Assembly (NCBI RefSeq): GCF_021538675.1
Contig: NZ_JAJUKH010000002.1
Span: 434,001-498,000, forward strand
DNA from: Paenarthrobacter sp. AR 02
GTDB lineage: Bacteria; Actinomycetota; Actinomycetes; Actinomycetales; Micrococcaceae
Length of the DNA: 64,000 nt
Direction: 5' to 3'
Below the pieces are notes generated by a model that did no database searches, was not told the origin of the DNA, and saw nothing but the letters and a program-made list of their open reading frames with translations. The position numbers and the translations under genes are program-made. Below, in pieces: positions 27,244-37,295 of the stretch (the stretch's first letter is position 1; each line of letters starts with the position of its first letter).

Positions 27244-27789
27244 ATGGGGCAAGCGTTGCGTATCCAGGAAGATGCAGTCGTCGCAGAACATGCGTCGGTG
27301 AAATACCGTTCACGGGAGGTACCGGGAGACTGGTACGTCGATCCCGCGGATCCGGAAGCGGCAGACCGCTACAACCAGAATGTGCAGCAATCCCTGGAGG
27401 ACCAGGCAACTGCCCTCCTGGCCGCACATGAAGCACTGATCGGGGACCTGCCTGCTGGGCCGGACGATGACGTTGACGACCCTCCCATGGAGTTGCGTCG
27501 TCCGCTGGAGACCCCGGGGCAACCCGTGTGGATCGGCCTCCCCAGCCAGGGTGACTTCGATGACGAAGGTGAGCTCGGCTGGCAGACAGATGCGCTCTGT
27601 GCGCAAACCGACCCTGAAGCGTTCTTCCCCGAGAAGGGCGGATCGACGAGGGATGCCAAGAAGGTCTGCGGGGCGTGCAATGTCCGCTCGCAGTGCCTTG
27701 AGTACGCCCTGGCAAATGACGAACGGTTCGGTATTTGGGGCGGCCTCTCTGAGCGGGAACGTCGTCGGCTAAGGAAGCGAGCGGTCTAA
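27244..27789 (+). CDS. WhiB family transcriptional regulator (WhiB2-like)
   Basis: A 181-residue Wbl protein. The C-terminal 80 residues hold the four cluster cysteines (LCAQTD, then KKVCGACNVRSQC), the GIWGG turn and a basic tail, RRRLRKRAV. Wbl proteins bind a [4Fe-4S] cluster and regulate transcription together with the primary sigma factor. The acidic 100-residue N-terminal extension and the gene context (manA, LCP, DUF3499 and metallopeptidase families nearby) point to the WhiB2/WhmD branch linked to septation. AGGAGGG is five bases before the ATG. Subtype is inferred. Confidence 0.9.
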   Translation: MGQALRIQEDAVVAEHASVKYRSREVPGDWYVDPADPEAADRYNQNVQQSLEDQATALLAAHEALIGDLPAGPDDDVDDPPMELRRPLETPGQPVWIGLPSQGDFDDEGELGWQTDALCAQTDPEAFFPEKGGSTRDAKKVCGACNVRSQCLEYALANDERFGIWGGLSERERRRLRKRAV

Positions 27790-27800
27790 TTCTCAAGGAA

Positions 27801-30800
27801 GTGCATGTTACCGCCGTCGTGGTTGCCCACGACGGTGGAAACTATCTCCCCAGGACCTTGGCGGCATTGTCGAACCAGACGCGTTCGGCAGATGCCGCCA
27901 TTGGCATTGATACAGGTTCCACGGATAATTCGCAGGCGTTGCTTCGCGAAGCGTTCGGAACCGGCAACGTCACCACCTTCACGCAACCGAAGTCCGGCTT
28001 CGGCGCGGCCGTCCAGGCGGGCTTGAACGAACTTCCCCCCGCCCGGGACGCAGCCGAAGGCGGCAGGCAGGGATCCGTCCAATGGATCTGGCTCCTTCAC
28101 GACGACGCTGCGCCTGCGCCCGACGCGCTGGCGGAACTGCTCCACGCCGTCGAACGTGCCCCGTCCGTCACGGTAGCCGGCTGCAAGCAGCTCGGGTGGG
28201 ATAACGAACGGCACCTTGTTGATGTGGGTCTATCGACCAGCCGATGGGCCGAACGCCTGACGTTGATCGACGCCGATGAAGTGGACCAAGGACAATACGA
28301 CGCGCGGACTGACACGTTCGCCGTGAACTCTGCGGGCATGCTGATCCGCCGTGACATCTGGGAGCAGCTGCAGGGCTTCGACCCCGCCCTTCCAGGCAGC
28401 GGCGACGACGTCGACTTCTGCTGGCGCAACTGGCTCGCGGGAAACCGTGTGGTGGTGGTCCCCAGCGCCCGCATGTTCCATGTGGAGCACAGGCCGCACG
28501 GTTTGGGTACCTCCTCCGCGGCCAGGAAAGCGCAGATTCACTTACGGCTCAAGCACACCCCGTGGTGGAACGTGCCCTTTCAGGCAATCGGTGCCTTGTT
28601 CGGTGCGGTGGTCCGGTTGCTGCTCAGCATCCTGGTCAAGGAGCCGGGTTACGGGTTCTCCCAATTCACCTCCACGGTGGCTGCCCTGTTCCGTCCCGGC
28701 GCAATCGCCAGGGGCCGCCGGGTAGCGGCCAGGACACGGCGTGTACACCGCTCCGTGATCCGTGGCCTGCAAACCTCCACGCGCGAAGTGAGGGCCAACC
28801 GGCGCTCCCTGCTGGAGGCCATACGTCCCGGCGATGAGTCCTCCGCCGTCTCCGACCTCCTGGCTCCGGAGCCGAGTGGCGATGCCGCCGATGACTTCGC
28901 GGCACTGGCAACCAATGAACGCGGCTGGGTGGGCACGGGTGCCGTCGCTGCTGCGGTCCTGGCCCTTGCCGCGGCCCTGGTAGGCCTTCTGGGATTGCTG
29001 CGCTCCGGCGCGGTGGCCGGTGGGGGACTCCTGCCCCTTTCCGCGCTCCCCGGAGACATCTGGGCCAACGCGTCCACGTGGTGGATCTCCTTGGGGGCAG
29101 GGCTGCCCGGCCATGGTGATCCGTTTGGATACGTGCTGTGGCTGTTGTCGCTGTTCGGCGGTGGGGATGGAAATTCCGCCATGGTTTGGCTGCTCATCCT
29201 GGCCATGCCGCTCTCAGGGCTGGGGGCTTGGTTCGCTGCAGGCGCACTGACCACGAAACGGCGTTTCCGCACCGTTGCCGCTCTTGCCTGGTCCGCCGCG
29301 CCTGCGCTCCAGATCGCCATCAACCAGGGACGACTTGGTGCCTTGGTGGCGCACGTGATGATGCCCCTGCTGCTCCTGGCGCTCCTACGGGCCTCCGGAT
29401 CCGCTATCGGTCAAGGACCGGCCTCTGGTAACTCCGCACTCACTCGGAAGCCTGCTCGGATCCTGGGTAAGCCCGGTATCAACGGAACGCCGTCCTGGAC
29501 GGCTGGCGCTGCGGCTGGCCTTGCGATGGCAGTGGTCACCTCGGCTGCGCCGTCGCTGCTTGGCCCGATCGCCGTCGCAGTGATCCTCTCCGCCGTGGTT
29601 CTTGGACAGCGGGGCAAAACGCTGTGGTGGTCGCTCCTGCCCACTATTGCCTTGTTCCTGCCCTACGGAATTTCCGTACTGGACAGGCCACGTTCGTTGC
29701 TCGCTGACCCGGGCCTGCCCCTCACTTTTGAAGCGGCACCGCTGTGGCAGCAGTTCCTGGGGCAACCGCTGGCGTTCAGTATCGACGGCGGCCTGAACGG
29801 TTTGGCCTTCTTCGGTCCGGGTTCTGTGCCATGGGCGCTGATCCTGGCTTTGCTCATCAGCGCGCCCATCCTGGTCCTGGCAGTGACCGCCCTGTTCCTT
29901 CCCGGTAAACGCAGCGCAATGGCCAGGGTCTTCTGGCTGGCGGCCTTGGCTACCTTGGCGGCCAGCTGGCTGGTCGGTCACGTCGCCACTGGCGTCAACG
30001 GCAACGTGATGGTGGGCCCTTTCACCGGCCCGGCTGTCTCCGCTGCTGGGATGTTGCTGCTCGGTGCCGGGATCATCGGTGCCGACAAACTCTTTACAGT
30101 GCGCCGCCGGACTCCTGATTCACAGCGGGCGAAGCTTCCGCTGCGCCGGATTTCCTCAGCCGTGGTCATGACGCTCCTCGTCGCCGGCCCGTTGGCGGGC
30201 CTGGGTGCCTGGGTTTCCCAGAACGTCCTGCAGCCTGCACCCATAGCAGGCGGGGCGGTCTCAACCACGGCTACACATCCGACGTCGGCCCTTGGCTCCG
30301 CTCGCCTGGTCCGGCCAGTGGACACCGGCACGCTGCCGGCCACCGCCGTCGACCGCGGGATTGGTCCGGAACGGACGCGGACGCTGGTTATCACCAGTGG
30401 TGAGGAGGGTGCCTTCACGTCATCCCTGATGCGTGGATCGGGAACCACCATGGACAGCCTGTCCACCATTGCTTCCGCACGGACAATCATCGGTGCTCCG
30501 GGACGTGAGGAGATCGCGGCTGACGACGCCGCAACCACGTCCCTTCGCAGGGCAGTTGCCACGATTGTGGCGAGCACCGGTGTGGATCCGCGGCCGGACC
30601 TGGAACAGCTTGGCGCGGGTTTCGTTGTCCTCAAGGCGGCCGACAATGCCGCCCAGCTGACTGCCAGCAGGATCGACGCCGTTCCCGGCCTTGTTGCTGT
30701 GGGGCAGACCGACGCCGGATGGTTGTGGCGCGTAACGCCGCGGAACCAACCGGCGGCTACTGCTGCGGAGACGACACACCGCGTAAGAATTATCGACGCC

Positions 30801-31163
30801 AAAGGGGCAGTAGTCAGTTCCTTGCCCTCCGAAGAAGTCTCCGTTGACGCCGACGTGGCGCCAGGGGACGAGGGCCGCAAAGTGGTGCTCGCTGAACGTG
30901 CCGATCCCGGCTGGTCCGCATCGCTGGATGGCCGCCAGTTGACCTCCACGACGTCCGGCTGGGCGCAGGCTTTTGAACTTCCTGCCACGGGCGGAAACCT
31001 CGAAGTGCGTTATACGAATCCGTGGGCTGTATGGTTCGGCATACTGCAGGCAGTGGTGATCGGTTTGACGCTCCTGCTGGCCGTTCCAATGCCTGCGCGC
31101 CGCACCCGAACCGGCATGTCGAGGGACGAAGTTTCCCTCCGTAAGGAGTACAGCAGTGTCTGA
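27801..31163 (+). CDS. Large membrane glycosyltransferase, family 2
   Basis: A 1120-residue protein. Residues about 1-250 are a GT2 (GT-A fold) domain opening VTAVVVAHDGGNYLPRTL, with IDTGSTDNS, the donor-binding WLLHDDAAP near 98, and SGDDVDFCWRNW near 190. A hydrophobic linker near 255-280 and an arginine-rich region are followed by about a dozen helices (380-830) and a C-terminal extracytoplasmic domain of about 250 residues with a last helix near 1090. It probably builds an envelope polysaccharide. GTG 27801 abuts AAGGAA with no spacer, so initiation may depend on coupling to whiB, which ends 11 bases earlier. Confidence 0.85.
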   Translation: MHVTAVVVAHDGGNYLPRTLAALSNQTRSADAAIGIDTGSTDNSQALLREAFGTGNVTTFTQPKSGFGAAVQAGLNELPPARDAAEGGRQGSVQWIWLLHDDAAPAPDALAELLHAVERAPSVTVAGCKQLGWDNERHLVDVGLSTSRWAERLTLIDADEVDQGQYDARTDTFAVNSAGMLIRRDIWEQLQGFDPALPGSGDDVDFCWRNWLAGNRVVVVPSARMFHVEHRPHGLGTSSAARKAQIHLRLKHTPWWNVPFQAIGALFGAVVRLLLSILVKEPGYGFSQFTSTVAALFRPGAIARGRRVAARTRRVHRSVIRGLQTSTREVRANRRSLLEAIRPGDESSAVSDLLAPEPSGDAADDFAALATNERGWVGTGAVAAAVLALAAALVGLLGLLRSGAVAGGGLLPLSALPGDIWANASTWWISLGAGLPGHGDPFGYVLWLLSLFGGGDGNSAMVWLLILAMPLSGLGAWFAAGALTTKRRFRTVAALAWSAAPALQIAINQGRLGALVAHVMMPLLLLALLRASGSAIGQGPASGNSALTRKPARILGKPGINGTPSWTAGAAAGLAMAVVTSAAPSLLGPIAVAVILSAVVLGQRGKTLWWSLLPTIALFLPYGISVLDRPRSLLADPGLPLTFEAAPLWQQFLGQPLAFSIDGGLNGLAFFGPGSVPWALILALLISAPILVLAVTALFLPGKRSAMARVFWLAALATLAASWLVGHVATGVNGNVMVGPFTGPAVSAAGMLLLGAGIIGADKLFTVRRRTPDSQRAKLPLRRISSAVVMTLLVAGPLAGLGAWVSQNVLQPAPIAGGAVSTTATHPTSALGSARLVRPVDTGTLPATAVDRGIGPERTRTLVITSGEEGAFTSSLMRGSGTTMDSLSTIASARTIIGAPGREEIAADDAATTSLRRAVATIVASTGVDPRPDLEQLGAGFVVLKAADNAAQLTASRIDAVPGLVAVGQTDAGWLWRVTPRNQPAATAAETTHRVRIIDAKGAVVSSLPSEEVSVDADVAPGDEGRKVVLAERADPGWSASLDGRQLTSTTSGWAQAFELPATGGNLEVRYTNPWAVWFGILQAVVIGLTLLLAVPMPARRTRTGMSRDEVSLRKEYSSV

Positions 31164-32847
31164 CGACCGGAAGAAAGTGCCTGACGAAGCCACTGATGTC
31201 CCGGTGCCCAGGAAGTCCCGCGCCGATAAGGACGGCGACGCCGGCAGTTCCCGAAGCACCGGCAAGGGCGCCCGAAGCTCCAGGAAGGGCGTCGTCACGG
31301 GTGCGCTCTCCGCCGTGGTCATCCTGGCCGCTGGCGGCGGCGCGGTTGCTGCCGCATCGATGATGCCCGAACCATCCGGTGGCACCACCATGGCTTTCCG
31401 CCAGGCAGATGTCCCGGCGGGACGTGCCCTGGGTGTCTGTCCTGAACCGGCCCGGTTGGTCAACGGTACGGTAGTCGGCACGGATGCCGACTTCAGCCCG
31501 GTATCCACCACAGCCACCAGCGCGCTCAATGCCGTGGTGCTGAGCAACCCGGCAGGTACCGTTCCCGGAAGCAAGATAACCTCGCTGGGCGGCGGCACAG
31601 TGGCGGAGATCGCCAAGGCGCCCACCAGCAGCCCCACGCCCACATCCGGTCCGCCGGTATTGTCCGCGGGCGTGGCGTCCATCAGCCCCGTCACAGGAGA
31701 ATCATTGGTGGGCGCAGATGCGCTGGGGAACGAACAAGCATCCTTGGCTGCGAACCTCAGCTATTCGGCCACGGACGGTGACCTGCGTGGCCTGGCGTCT
31801 GCCCAATGCCAGCAGCCAGGAAATGATGCCTGGCTGCTGGGTGCGAACACCGCTGTCGGCCGCACCGCCGTCCTGAACCTGAGCAATGCCTCTGAAACTC
31901 CCGCCACCGTGAACCTGGAGCTCTATGGCCACCAGGAACAAATTCAGGCGCCCGGAGCGCGGGGGCTCCTGGTAGCCCCCGGAACGACCCGCTCGGTCAA
32001 CCTCGCCGGCCTTGCCCCGAATGAAGCGCAGCTGGCCGTCCATGTACGCAGCACCGGAGGTCCTGTGGCTGGGACCATCCAGCAGAGCGTGCTGCGCGGG
32101 CTCGCCCCGGGCGGAGTTGAGTACCTCTCGCCAGGAGCTGGACCGTCCAACCTGCAGGTCATGTCCGGCGTCGACATCCAGGATCCTGCCGCTACCAAAG
32201 CGCTGGCCGGGAAGTCGGGGTTTGCCGATGCCGTGCCTGCACTCCAGATAGCTGTTCCGGGATCCACGGACGCCGTGGTGCAGGTCAGCCTTTACGGAGC
32301 GAATGGTGAACGCAAGGTACCCAACGGGGGAGTAGTGACGGTGAAGGGTGGTTCCGTGGCCACGCTGAACCTTGACGGCGTTCCTGCCGGAAGTTACACC
32401 GTCAAGGCCACCTCCGACGTCTCGTTCGTGGCGTCGACCAGGATCACGCGGGGTGCCAAGCCGGAGGACGCGACTGACTTCGCATGGTCGCCGGCGTCAG
32501 CCCGACTGGGCAGCCAGCACTTGGTTGCTGTTCCTCGCGATGGCCAACGGTTCCTCAGCTTTGGCGTGCCCGACGGCCGTGCCACAGTGAGCTACGCTCC
32601 CGTGACGGCCGACGGAAAAATCGGCAAGGCTGTGGACGTGGATATGAGCGGCGGAACCACGTCCATGATCGAGCTCCCGGCGAAATCCGGCGACGCCATA
32701 GTGGCCGGATACGTTGTCTCGGCTTCCGGTGATCCCGTCTACGGCGCCCTTGTCCTGGGAAAGCAGGGACGTTCGGACGTGTCTGTGGTGGCGATCCAGG
32801 ACGCAGCGGCGGGACTTGAAAAGGTTCCCGTTTCGGTGGGTTACTAA
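31156..32847 (+). CDS. DUF5719 family membrane-anchored protein
   Basis: A 563-residue protein with a highly charged cytoplasmic N-terminus (about 50 residues), one helix at about 52-75 (GVVTGALSAVVILAAGGGAVAA) and a large beta-rich extracytoplasmic part matching DUF5719. Two cysteines (CPEPARLVNG and SAQCQQPG) could form a disulfide. It overlaps the glycosyltransferase gene by 8 bases and has its own AAGGAG at 31143-31148, so the two are co-translated. The constant pairing suggests it is an external partner of the transferase, which is inference. Confidence 0.82.
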   Translation: MSDDRKKVPDEATDVPVPRKSRADKDGDAGSSRSTGKGARSSRKGVVTGALSAVVILAAGGGAVAAASMMPEPSGGTTMAFRQADVPAGRALGVCPEPARLVNGTVVGTDADFSPVSTTATSALNAVVLSNPAGTVPGSKITSLGGGTVAEIAKAPTSSPTPTSGPPVLSAGVASISPVTGESLVGADALGNEQASLAANLSYSATDGDLRGLASAQCQQPGNDAWLLGANTAVGRTAVLNLSNASETPATVNLELYGHQEQIQAPGARGLLVAPGTTRSVNLAGLAPNEAQLAVHVRSTGGPVAGTIQQSVLRGLAPGGVEYLSPGAGPSNLQVMSGVDIQDPAATKALAGKSGFADAVPALQIAVPGSTDAVVQVSLYGANGERKVPNGGVVTVKGGSVATLNLDGVPAGSYTVKATSDVSFVASTRITRGAKPEDATDFAWSPASARLGSQHLVAVPRDGQRFLSFGVPDGRATVSYAPVTADGKIGKAVDVDMSGGTTSMIELPAKSGDAIVAGYVVSASGDPVYGALVLGKQGRSDVSVVAIQDAAAGLEKVPVSVGY

Positions 32848-32874
32848 GCAGCGCTCCCGAGCCTGCAGTCGTCG

Positions 32875-33393
32875 TTATTGATAGCGGCGACGGTAGACCG
32901 GGTCCAGCGTTTCCGGTGGCACACCGAGCATTTCGGCTGTGTACTCCACCACGACGTCGTGGACCAGATCCTGAAGCTCTTCACGCGTGCTGGCGCCTTG
33001 AACCACCACCCTGCGGTAAATGGTGATCATGGGCGCTTCGCCGCGGCCCCCGGGAGTGTAGGAGCCCATGGGAGCGGTGCCACCCGTAGCGACCAATTGC
33101 TCCAGGTCCGGTGGAATTTCATCGACTGCGAAGAGCACTCCGTCCAACTGCTTGCCCCACATGTCCTGCAGGCGCTCCGCGGAGTCCAGCACCATGTCGT
33201 CAAAGCGCTCTGAGCGGGTACGGAAACCGGGCAGATTGGCCAGCATCAGTTCGCCGCGCAGCCCCCGTCCGTGGCGGTTGCGCCTGCGGCGCCGAAAGCT
33301 CCGCCCGCCCGTGCCTGCGTGTTCCCCGGCCTGGTCGCCATCCGCGTCAGTCCACCGGATGGTGAAACCGGGGATATGTGGCTGTGACTGCAT
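32875..33393 (-). CDS. Metallopeptidase family protein with a degenerate zinc site
   Basis: A 172-residue protein of the zincin-like family that sits beside DUF3499 and whiB2 in actinobacteria (Rv3259 position). The core FDDMVLDSAERLQ, LDGVLFAVDEIPP and ITIYRRVVVQGASTREEL are typical. Where active members have HExxH, this one reads H145-D-V-V-V149-E, so the catalytic glutamate and second histidine are missing. An arginine-rich N-terminal 50 residues precedes the domain. Proteolysis is therefore unlikely; a structural or regulatory role is possible. TAAAGT six bases upstream of the ATG suggests a leaderless message. Confidence 0.83.
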   Translation of the reverse strand: MQSQPHIPGFTIRWTDADGDQAGEHAGTGGRSFRRRRRNRHGRGLRGELMLANLPGFRTRSERFDDMVLDSAERLQDMWGKQLDGVLFAVDEIPPDLEQLVATGGTAPMGSYTPGGRGEAPMITIYRRVVVQGASTREELQDLVHDVVVEYTAEMLGVPPETLDPVYRRRYQ

Positions 33394-33399
33394 ATATCG

Positions 33400-33405
33400 A
33401 CTTTA
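33400..33405 (-). promoter_or_regulatory. -10 element of the metallopeptidase-like gene (leaderless)
   Basis: TAAAGT on the reverse strand, six bases before the ATG at 33393. Confidence 0.5.
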
Positions 33406-33511
33406 GTACCGGGGGACCGGCAGCGCGACCTCAGCGCGCCGCAGTTGTTGCCGGTCGACGGAGTTGGCAGGCCACGGGCAGCCAATGCGCACTTTGGGTG
33501 GCACCTGGCGC

Positions 33512-33517
33512 TAATCT
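33512..33517 (+). promoter_or_regulatory. -10 element of DUF3499 gene (leaderless)
   Basis: TAATCT lies eight bases before the GTG at 33526. No Shine-Dalgarno is present. Confidence 0.45.
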
Positions 33518-33525
33518 GGGATGTT

Positions 33526-33903
33526 GTGGGTGCTATTCGTCAATGTTCAAGGTCGGCCTGCCGCCAGTCCGCGGTGGCTACTTTGACGTACGTCTACGCG
33601 GATTCGACCGCGGTCCTGGGTCCCCTGGCCACTTATGCCGAACCCCATGCCTATGACCTGTGCTCGCAGCACGCCGAAAGCCTGACCGTGCCGCGGGGAT
33701 GGGAAGTGCTTCGGCTGGCCATGCCCACCACGCCGCCCCAGCCCGGGCCCGATGATTTGCTCGCACTCGCCAACGCCGTCCGCGAGGCGGCCTCCGCAGC
33801 TCCGGAAGCTCCGGTACGCCACAACCACGCGCACATGGAACCGCCGGCCGGTACCGAAGGCACACGGCGGGCCCACCTGCGGATCCTCCGCGAACCGTCC
33901 TGA
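33526..33903 (+). CDS. DUF3499 family protein
   Basis: A 125-residue small protein. The N-terminal zinc-ribbon-like core is MGAIRQCSRSACRQSAVAT followed by TYVYADSTAVLGPL and AYDLCSQHAESLTVPRGW. The pattern CxxxxCx(n)CxxH could hold a metal. The C-terminal half is polar and variable. Family function is unknown; it always lies near whiB2, the metallopeptidase-like gene and mannose-activation genes in actinobacteria. The start is set at GTG 33526, just after a TAATCT hexamer; the longer reading from 33445 is not conserved in style. Confidence 0.8.
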   Translation: MGAIRQCSRSACRQSAVATLTYVYADSTAVLGPLATYAEPHAYDLCSQHAESLTVPRGWEVLRLAMPTTPPQPGPDDLLALANAVREAASAAPEAPVRHNHAHMEPPAGTEGTRRAHLRILREPS

Positions 33904-34032
33904 TCGGCCGCCGCAAGGCAGGGGTCGCAAATCGTCGCGGTGCTCCAAACGGCACGAACGTGCGCGGTAGTCTGGAAGCTGCAGATTAACCAGCCAGCGG
34001 CGCCGGGCGGCGCCACCCAGGGAGCATCATTC

Positions 34033-34251
34033 ATGCCAAAGGTCAGTCCTGAACTGTTGTCCATCCTGCGCTGTCCCGTGACGGGTTCACCGCTGGTCCA
34101 GGAGGGCGACGAGTTGGTTGCCTCCGTCGCCGCGGCGGACGGCGAAAAGCTCCGCTACTCGATCGAGGACGGCATTCCGCTTCTCCTGCCGCCGGAAATG
34201 TTGGCCGCTGCCCACGCAGCGACGTCGGGCCAGCACGACTCCAAGGCGTAA
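34033..34251 (+). CDS. Trm112 family protein
   Basis: A 72-residue protein of the Trm112/YcaR family ([22 protein letters not shown], core parts ILRCPVTG and [12 protein letters not shown]). Eukaryotic Trm112 is an activator of methyltransferases, and bacterial homologues are small zinc-ribbon-like proteins of uncertain use. Only one cysteine of the usual four is kept here, so a zinc site is improbable. AGGGAG lies about eight bases before ATG 34033. It precedes ahcY by 43 bases in the same direction. Confidence 0.82.
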   Translation: MPKVSPELLSILRCPVTGSPLVQEGDELVASVAAADGEKLRYSIEDGIPLLLPPEMLAAAHAATSGQHDSKA

Positions 34252-34294
34252 CACCCGCTTGTCACCAAACCCGCACGGTACCCAAAGGATTTCC

Positions 34295-35773
<1,479 letters not shown>

Positions 35774-35801
35774 GCGGTGGTGGATCGCAGATTCGCTGTT
35801 G

Positions 35802-35835
35802 AAAGGCCGGCACGCGTCCAGCGTGGCCGGCCTTT
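35802..35835 (+). terminator. Hairpin terminator after ahcY
   Basis: AAAGGCCGG (35802-35810) pairs with CCGGCCTTT (35827-35835), and CACGC with GCGTG inside it with one bulged base. The right arm ends in TTT. Confidence 0.75.
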
Positions 35836-35889
35836 CGGCTAGAATTGGGTGTTCAGTATTGCTTGCCGGGGGACAGGAAGACAGGAACC

Positions 35890-37110
35890 ATGACGGAAGT
35901 CGCCAAACGCAAAACGGGCAAGATCCTTGCCATTGTGGGGATCTGCGCGGCTATCGCCGTGGGCGGGATTGGCGTGGCTACCGTACCAGGCCTGCTGGCT
36001 GGATCCAGCCAGAATGCCGGCTCCGCGGCGTCACCCACTCCCACGGTTGAAGCCAAGCCGGTTGAGCTGGGTATCACGCCCCTTGACGGTGCGGTGGAAT
36101 GGAACCCCGTGGTTGGGCCGCAGATCAAGGCGGTCAACGGCAAGGTCAAGGACGTGGTGCTGACACCGGTTGGCGGCGGTGCGCCTGTGCAGGGGAAGAC
36201 CAGCCCGGACGGCAGTACCTGGACCACGCTTGAGGTGCTGAAGTTCAAGACCCAGTACTCCTATTCCTTCACCGTGGTGGATACTGCGGGCAAGGAAACC
36301 AAGAAGAACCAAACCTTCACCACAGTTTCCGCGGCATACGAGGCCGACGCCTCCATTTACCCGCGCAACGGTTCAACGGCCGGCTCCGGCCAGCCGATCG
36401 AAATCAACTTCAGCGAGCCCGTCCTCGATAAGGCAGCCATGGAGAAGCGGGTTGCCATCACAGTCTCCTCCGGCCAGCCTGTCGCGTGGCACTGGTACTC
36501 GGACAAGAAAGTGCGGATCCGTCCTGAGGCTTTCTGGGCCTCGGGCAGCACCGTCACCGTCGACATGAAGCTCTTGGGCGTGGATTTCGGCAACAAGATG
36601 ATCGGCAACGGGAACGTGGTGTCCACGTTCACCACGGGGCCCCAGCGCGTCGCCGTGGTAGACGACACCACCAAGACCATGAATGTCTATTCGGATGGCC
36701 AGTTGGTGCACACAGCGCCGGTCTCCCTGGGAGGCGAAGATTGGTTGTCTCCCACCGGCTACGCCGTCATTTTGGAACAGGAACGCAAATCCAACTTCAA
36801 CGCCGGCAGCATTGGCCTGAAGCCTGGCGACAAGGGCTACTACCCTCCCATGGTGGTGGACTACGCCAACCGCCTCACCTGGTCCGGAGTGTACGTTCAC
36901 CAAGCACTTGAAGCCGCTTGGGGTGCCATCGGCCGCGTGAACGTCTCCCACGGCTGCGTCGGCCTGTTGCCGGATGACGCCGCATGGTTCTTCAACAACA
37001 TGAAGACCGGAGATGTTGTCCAAATCCTGAACACCGGTGCGCCTGCCGTGGAGCCGCTGGAAGGCTTCGGGGACTGGAACATCCCTTGGGCCAGCTACGC
37101 CCAGCGCTAG
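35890..37110 (+). CDS. L,D-transpeptidase with N-terminal immunoglobulin-like domains
   Basis: A 406-residue membrane-anchored enzyme. One helix lies at about residues 12-32 (IVGICAAIAVGGIGVATVPG), then two Ig-like domains at about 45-250 (EWNPVVGPQIKAVNG, then FSEPVLDKAAMEKRVAI), and the YkuD catalytic domain at about 255-385 with VNVSHGCVGLLPDDAAW near 360, whose histidine and cysteine are catalytic. These enzymes make 3-3 cross-links or attach proteins in peptidoglycan. The architecture matches mycobacterial LdtMt-type proteins but without a lipobox. ATG 35890 has AGGAA close upstream. Confidence 0.92.
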   Translation: MTEVAKRKTGKILAIVGICAAIAVGGIGVATVPGLLAGSSQNAGSAASPTPTVEAKPVELGITPLDGAVEWNPVVGPQIKAVNGKVKDVVLTPVGGGAPVQGKTSPDGSTWTTLEVLKFKTQYSYSFTVVDTAGKETKKNQTFTTVSAAYEADASIYPRNGSTAGSGQPIEINFSEPVLDKAAMEKRVAITVSSGQPVAWHWYSDKKVRIRPEAFWASGSTVTVDMKLLGVDFGNKMIGNGNVVSTFTTGPQRVAVVDDTTKTMNVYSDGQLVHTAPVSLGGEDWLSPTGYAVILEQERKSNFNAGSIGLKPGDKGYYPPMVVDYANRLTWSGVYVHQALEAAWGAIGRVNVSHGCVGLLPDDAAWFFNNMKTGDVVQILNTGAPAVEPLEGFGDWNIPWASYAQR

Positions 37111-37233
37111 TTGCCGTTGTAGGATCAGGGCAGTGATTATTTCCTGCATGCTTTGACCCATTCCTCAGGCGCCCACCCAGTGTCGGCCCTCCATTTTGTG
37201 CTGCCCTTTGTGGTGATTCCGGGAGTCCCTGAA

Positions 37234-37255
37234 GGGAACCCGTAGACGGGTTCCC
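37234..37255 (+). terminator. Hairpin downstream of the L,D-transpeptidase gene
   Basis: GGGAACCCG (37234-37242) pairs perfectly with CGGGTTCCC (37247-37255) around TAGA. It lies 125 bases past the L,D-transpeptidase stop and 40 before the next start, so it could also shape the leader of the pentapeptide gene. Confidence 0.5.
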
Positions 37256-37295
37256 CGGCCTTTCCCACCGGATCCCTTTTCCCTTTGGAGCACAT

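Noticed and set aside
37111..37295. Possible small gene between the L,D-transpeptidase and pentapeptide genes
   Set aside because: No reading frame with a plausible start and composition; the stretch is explained by a hairpin and leader.
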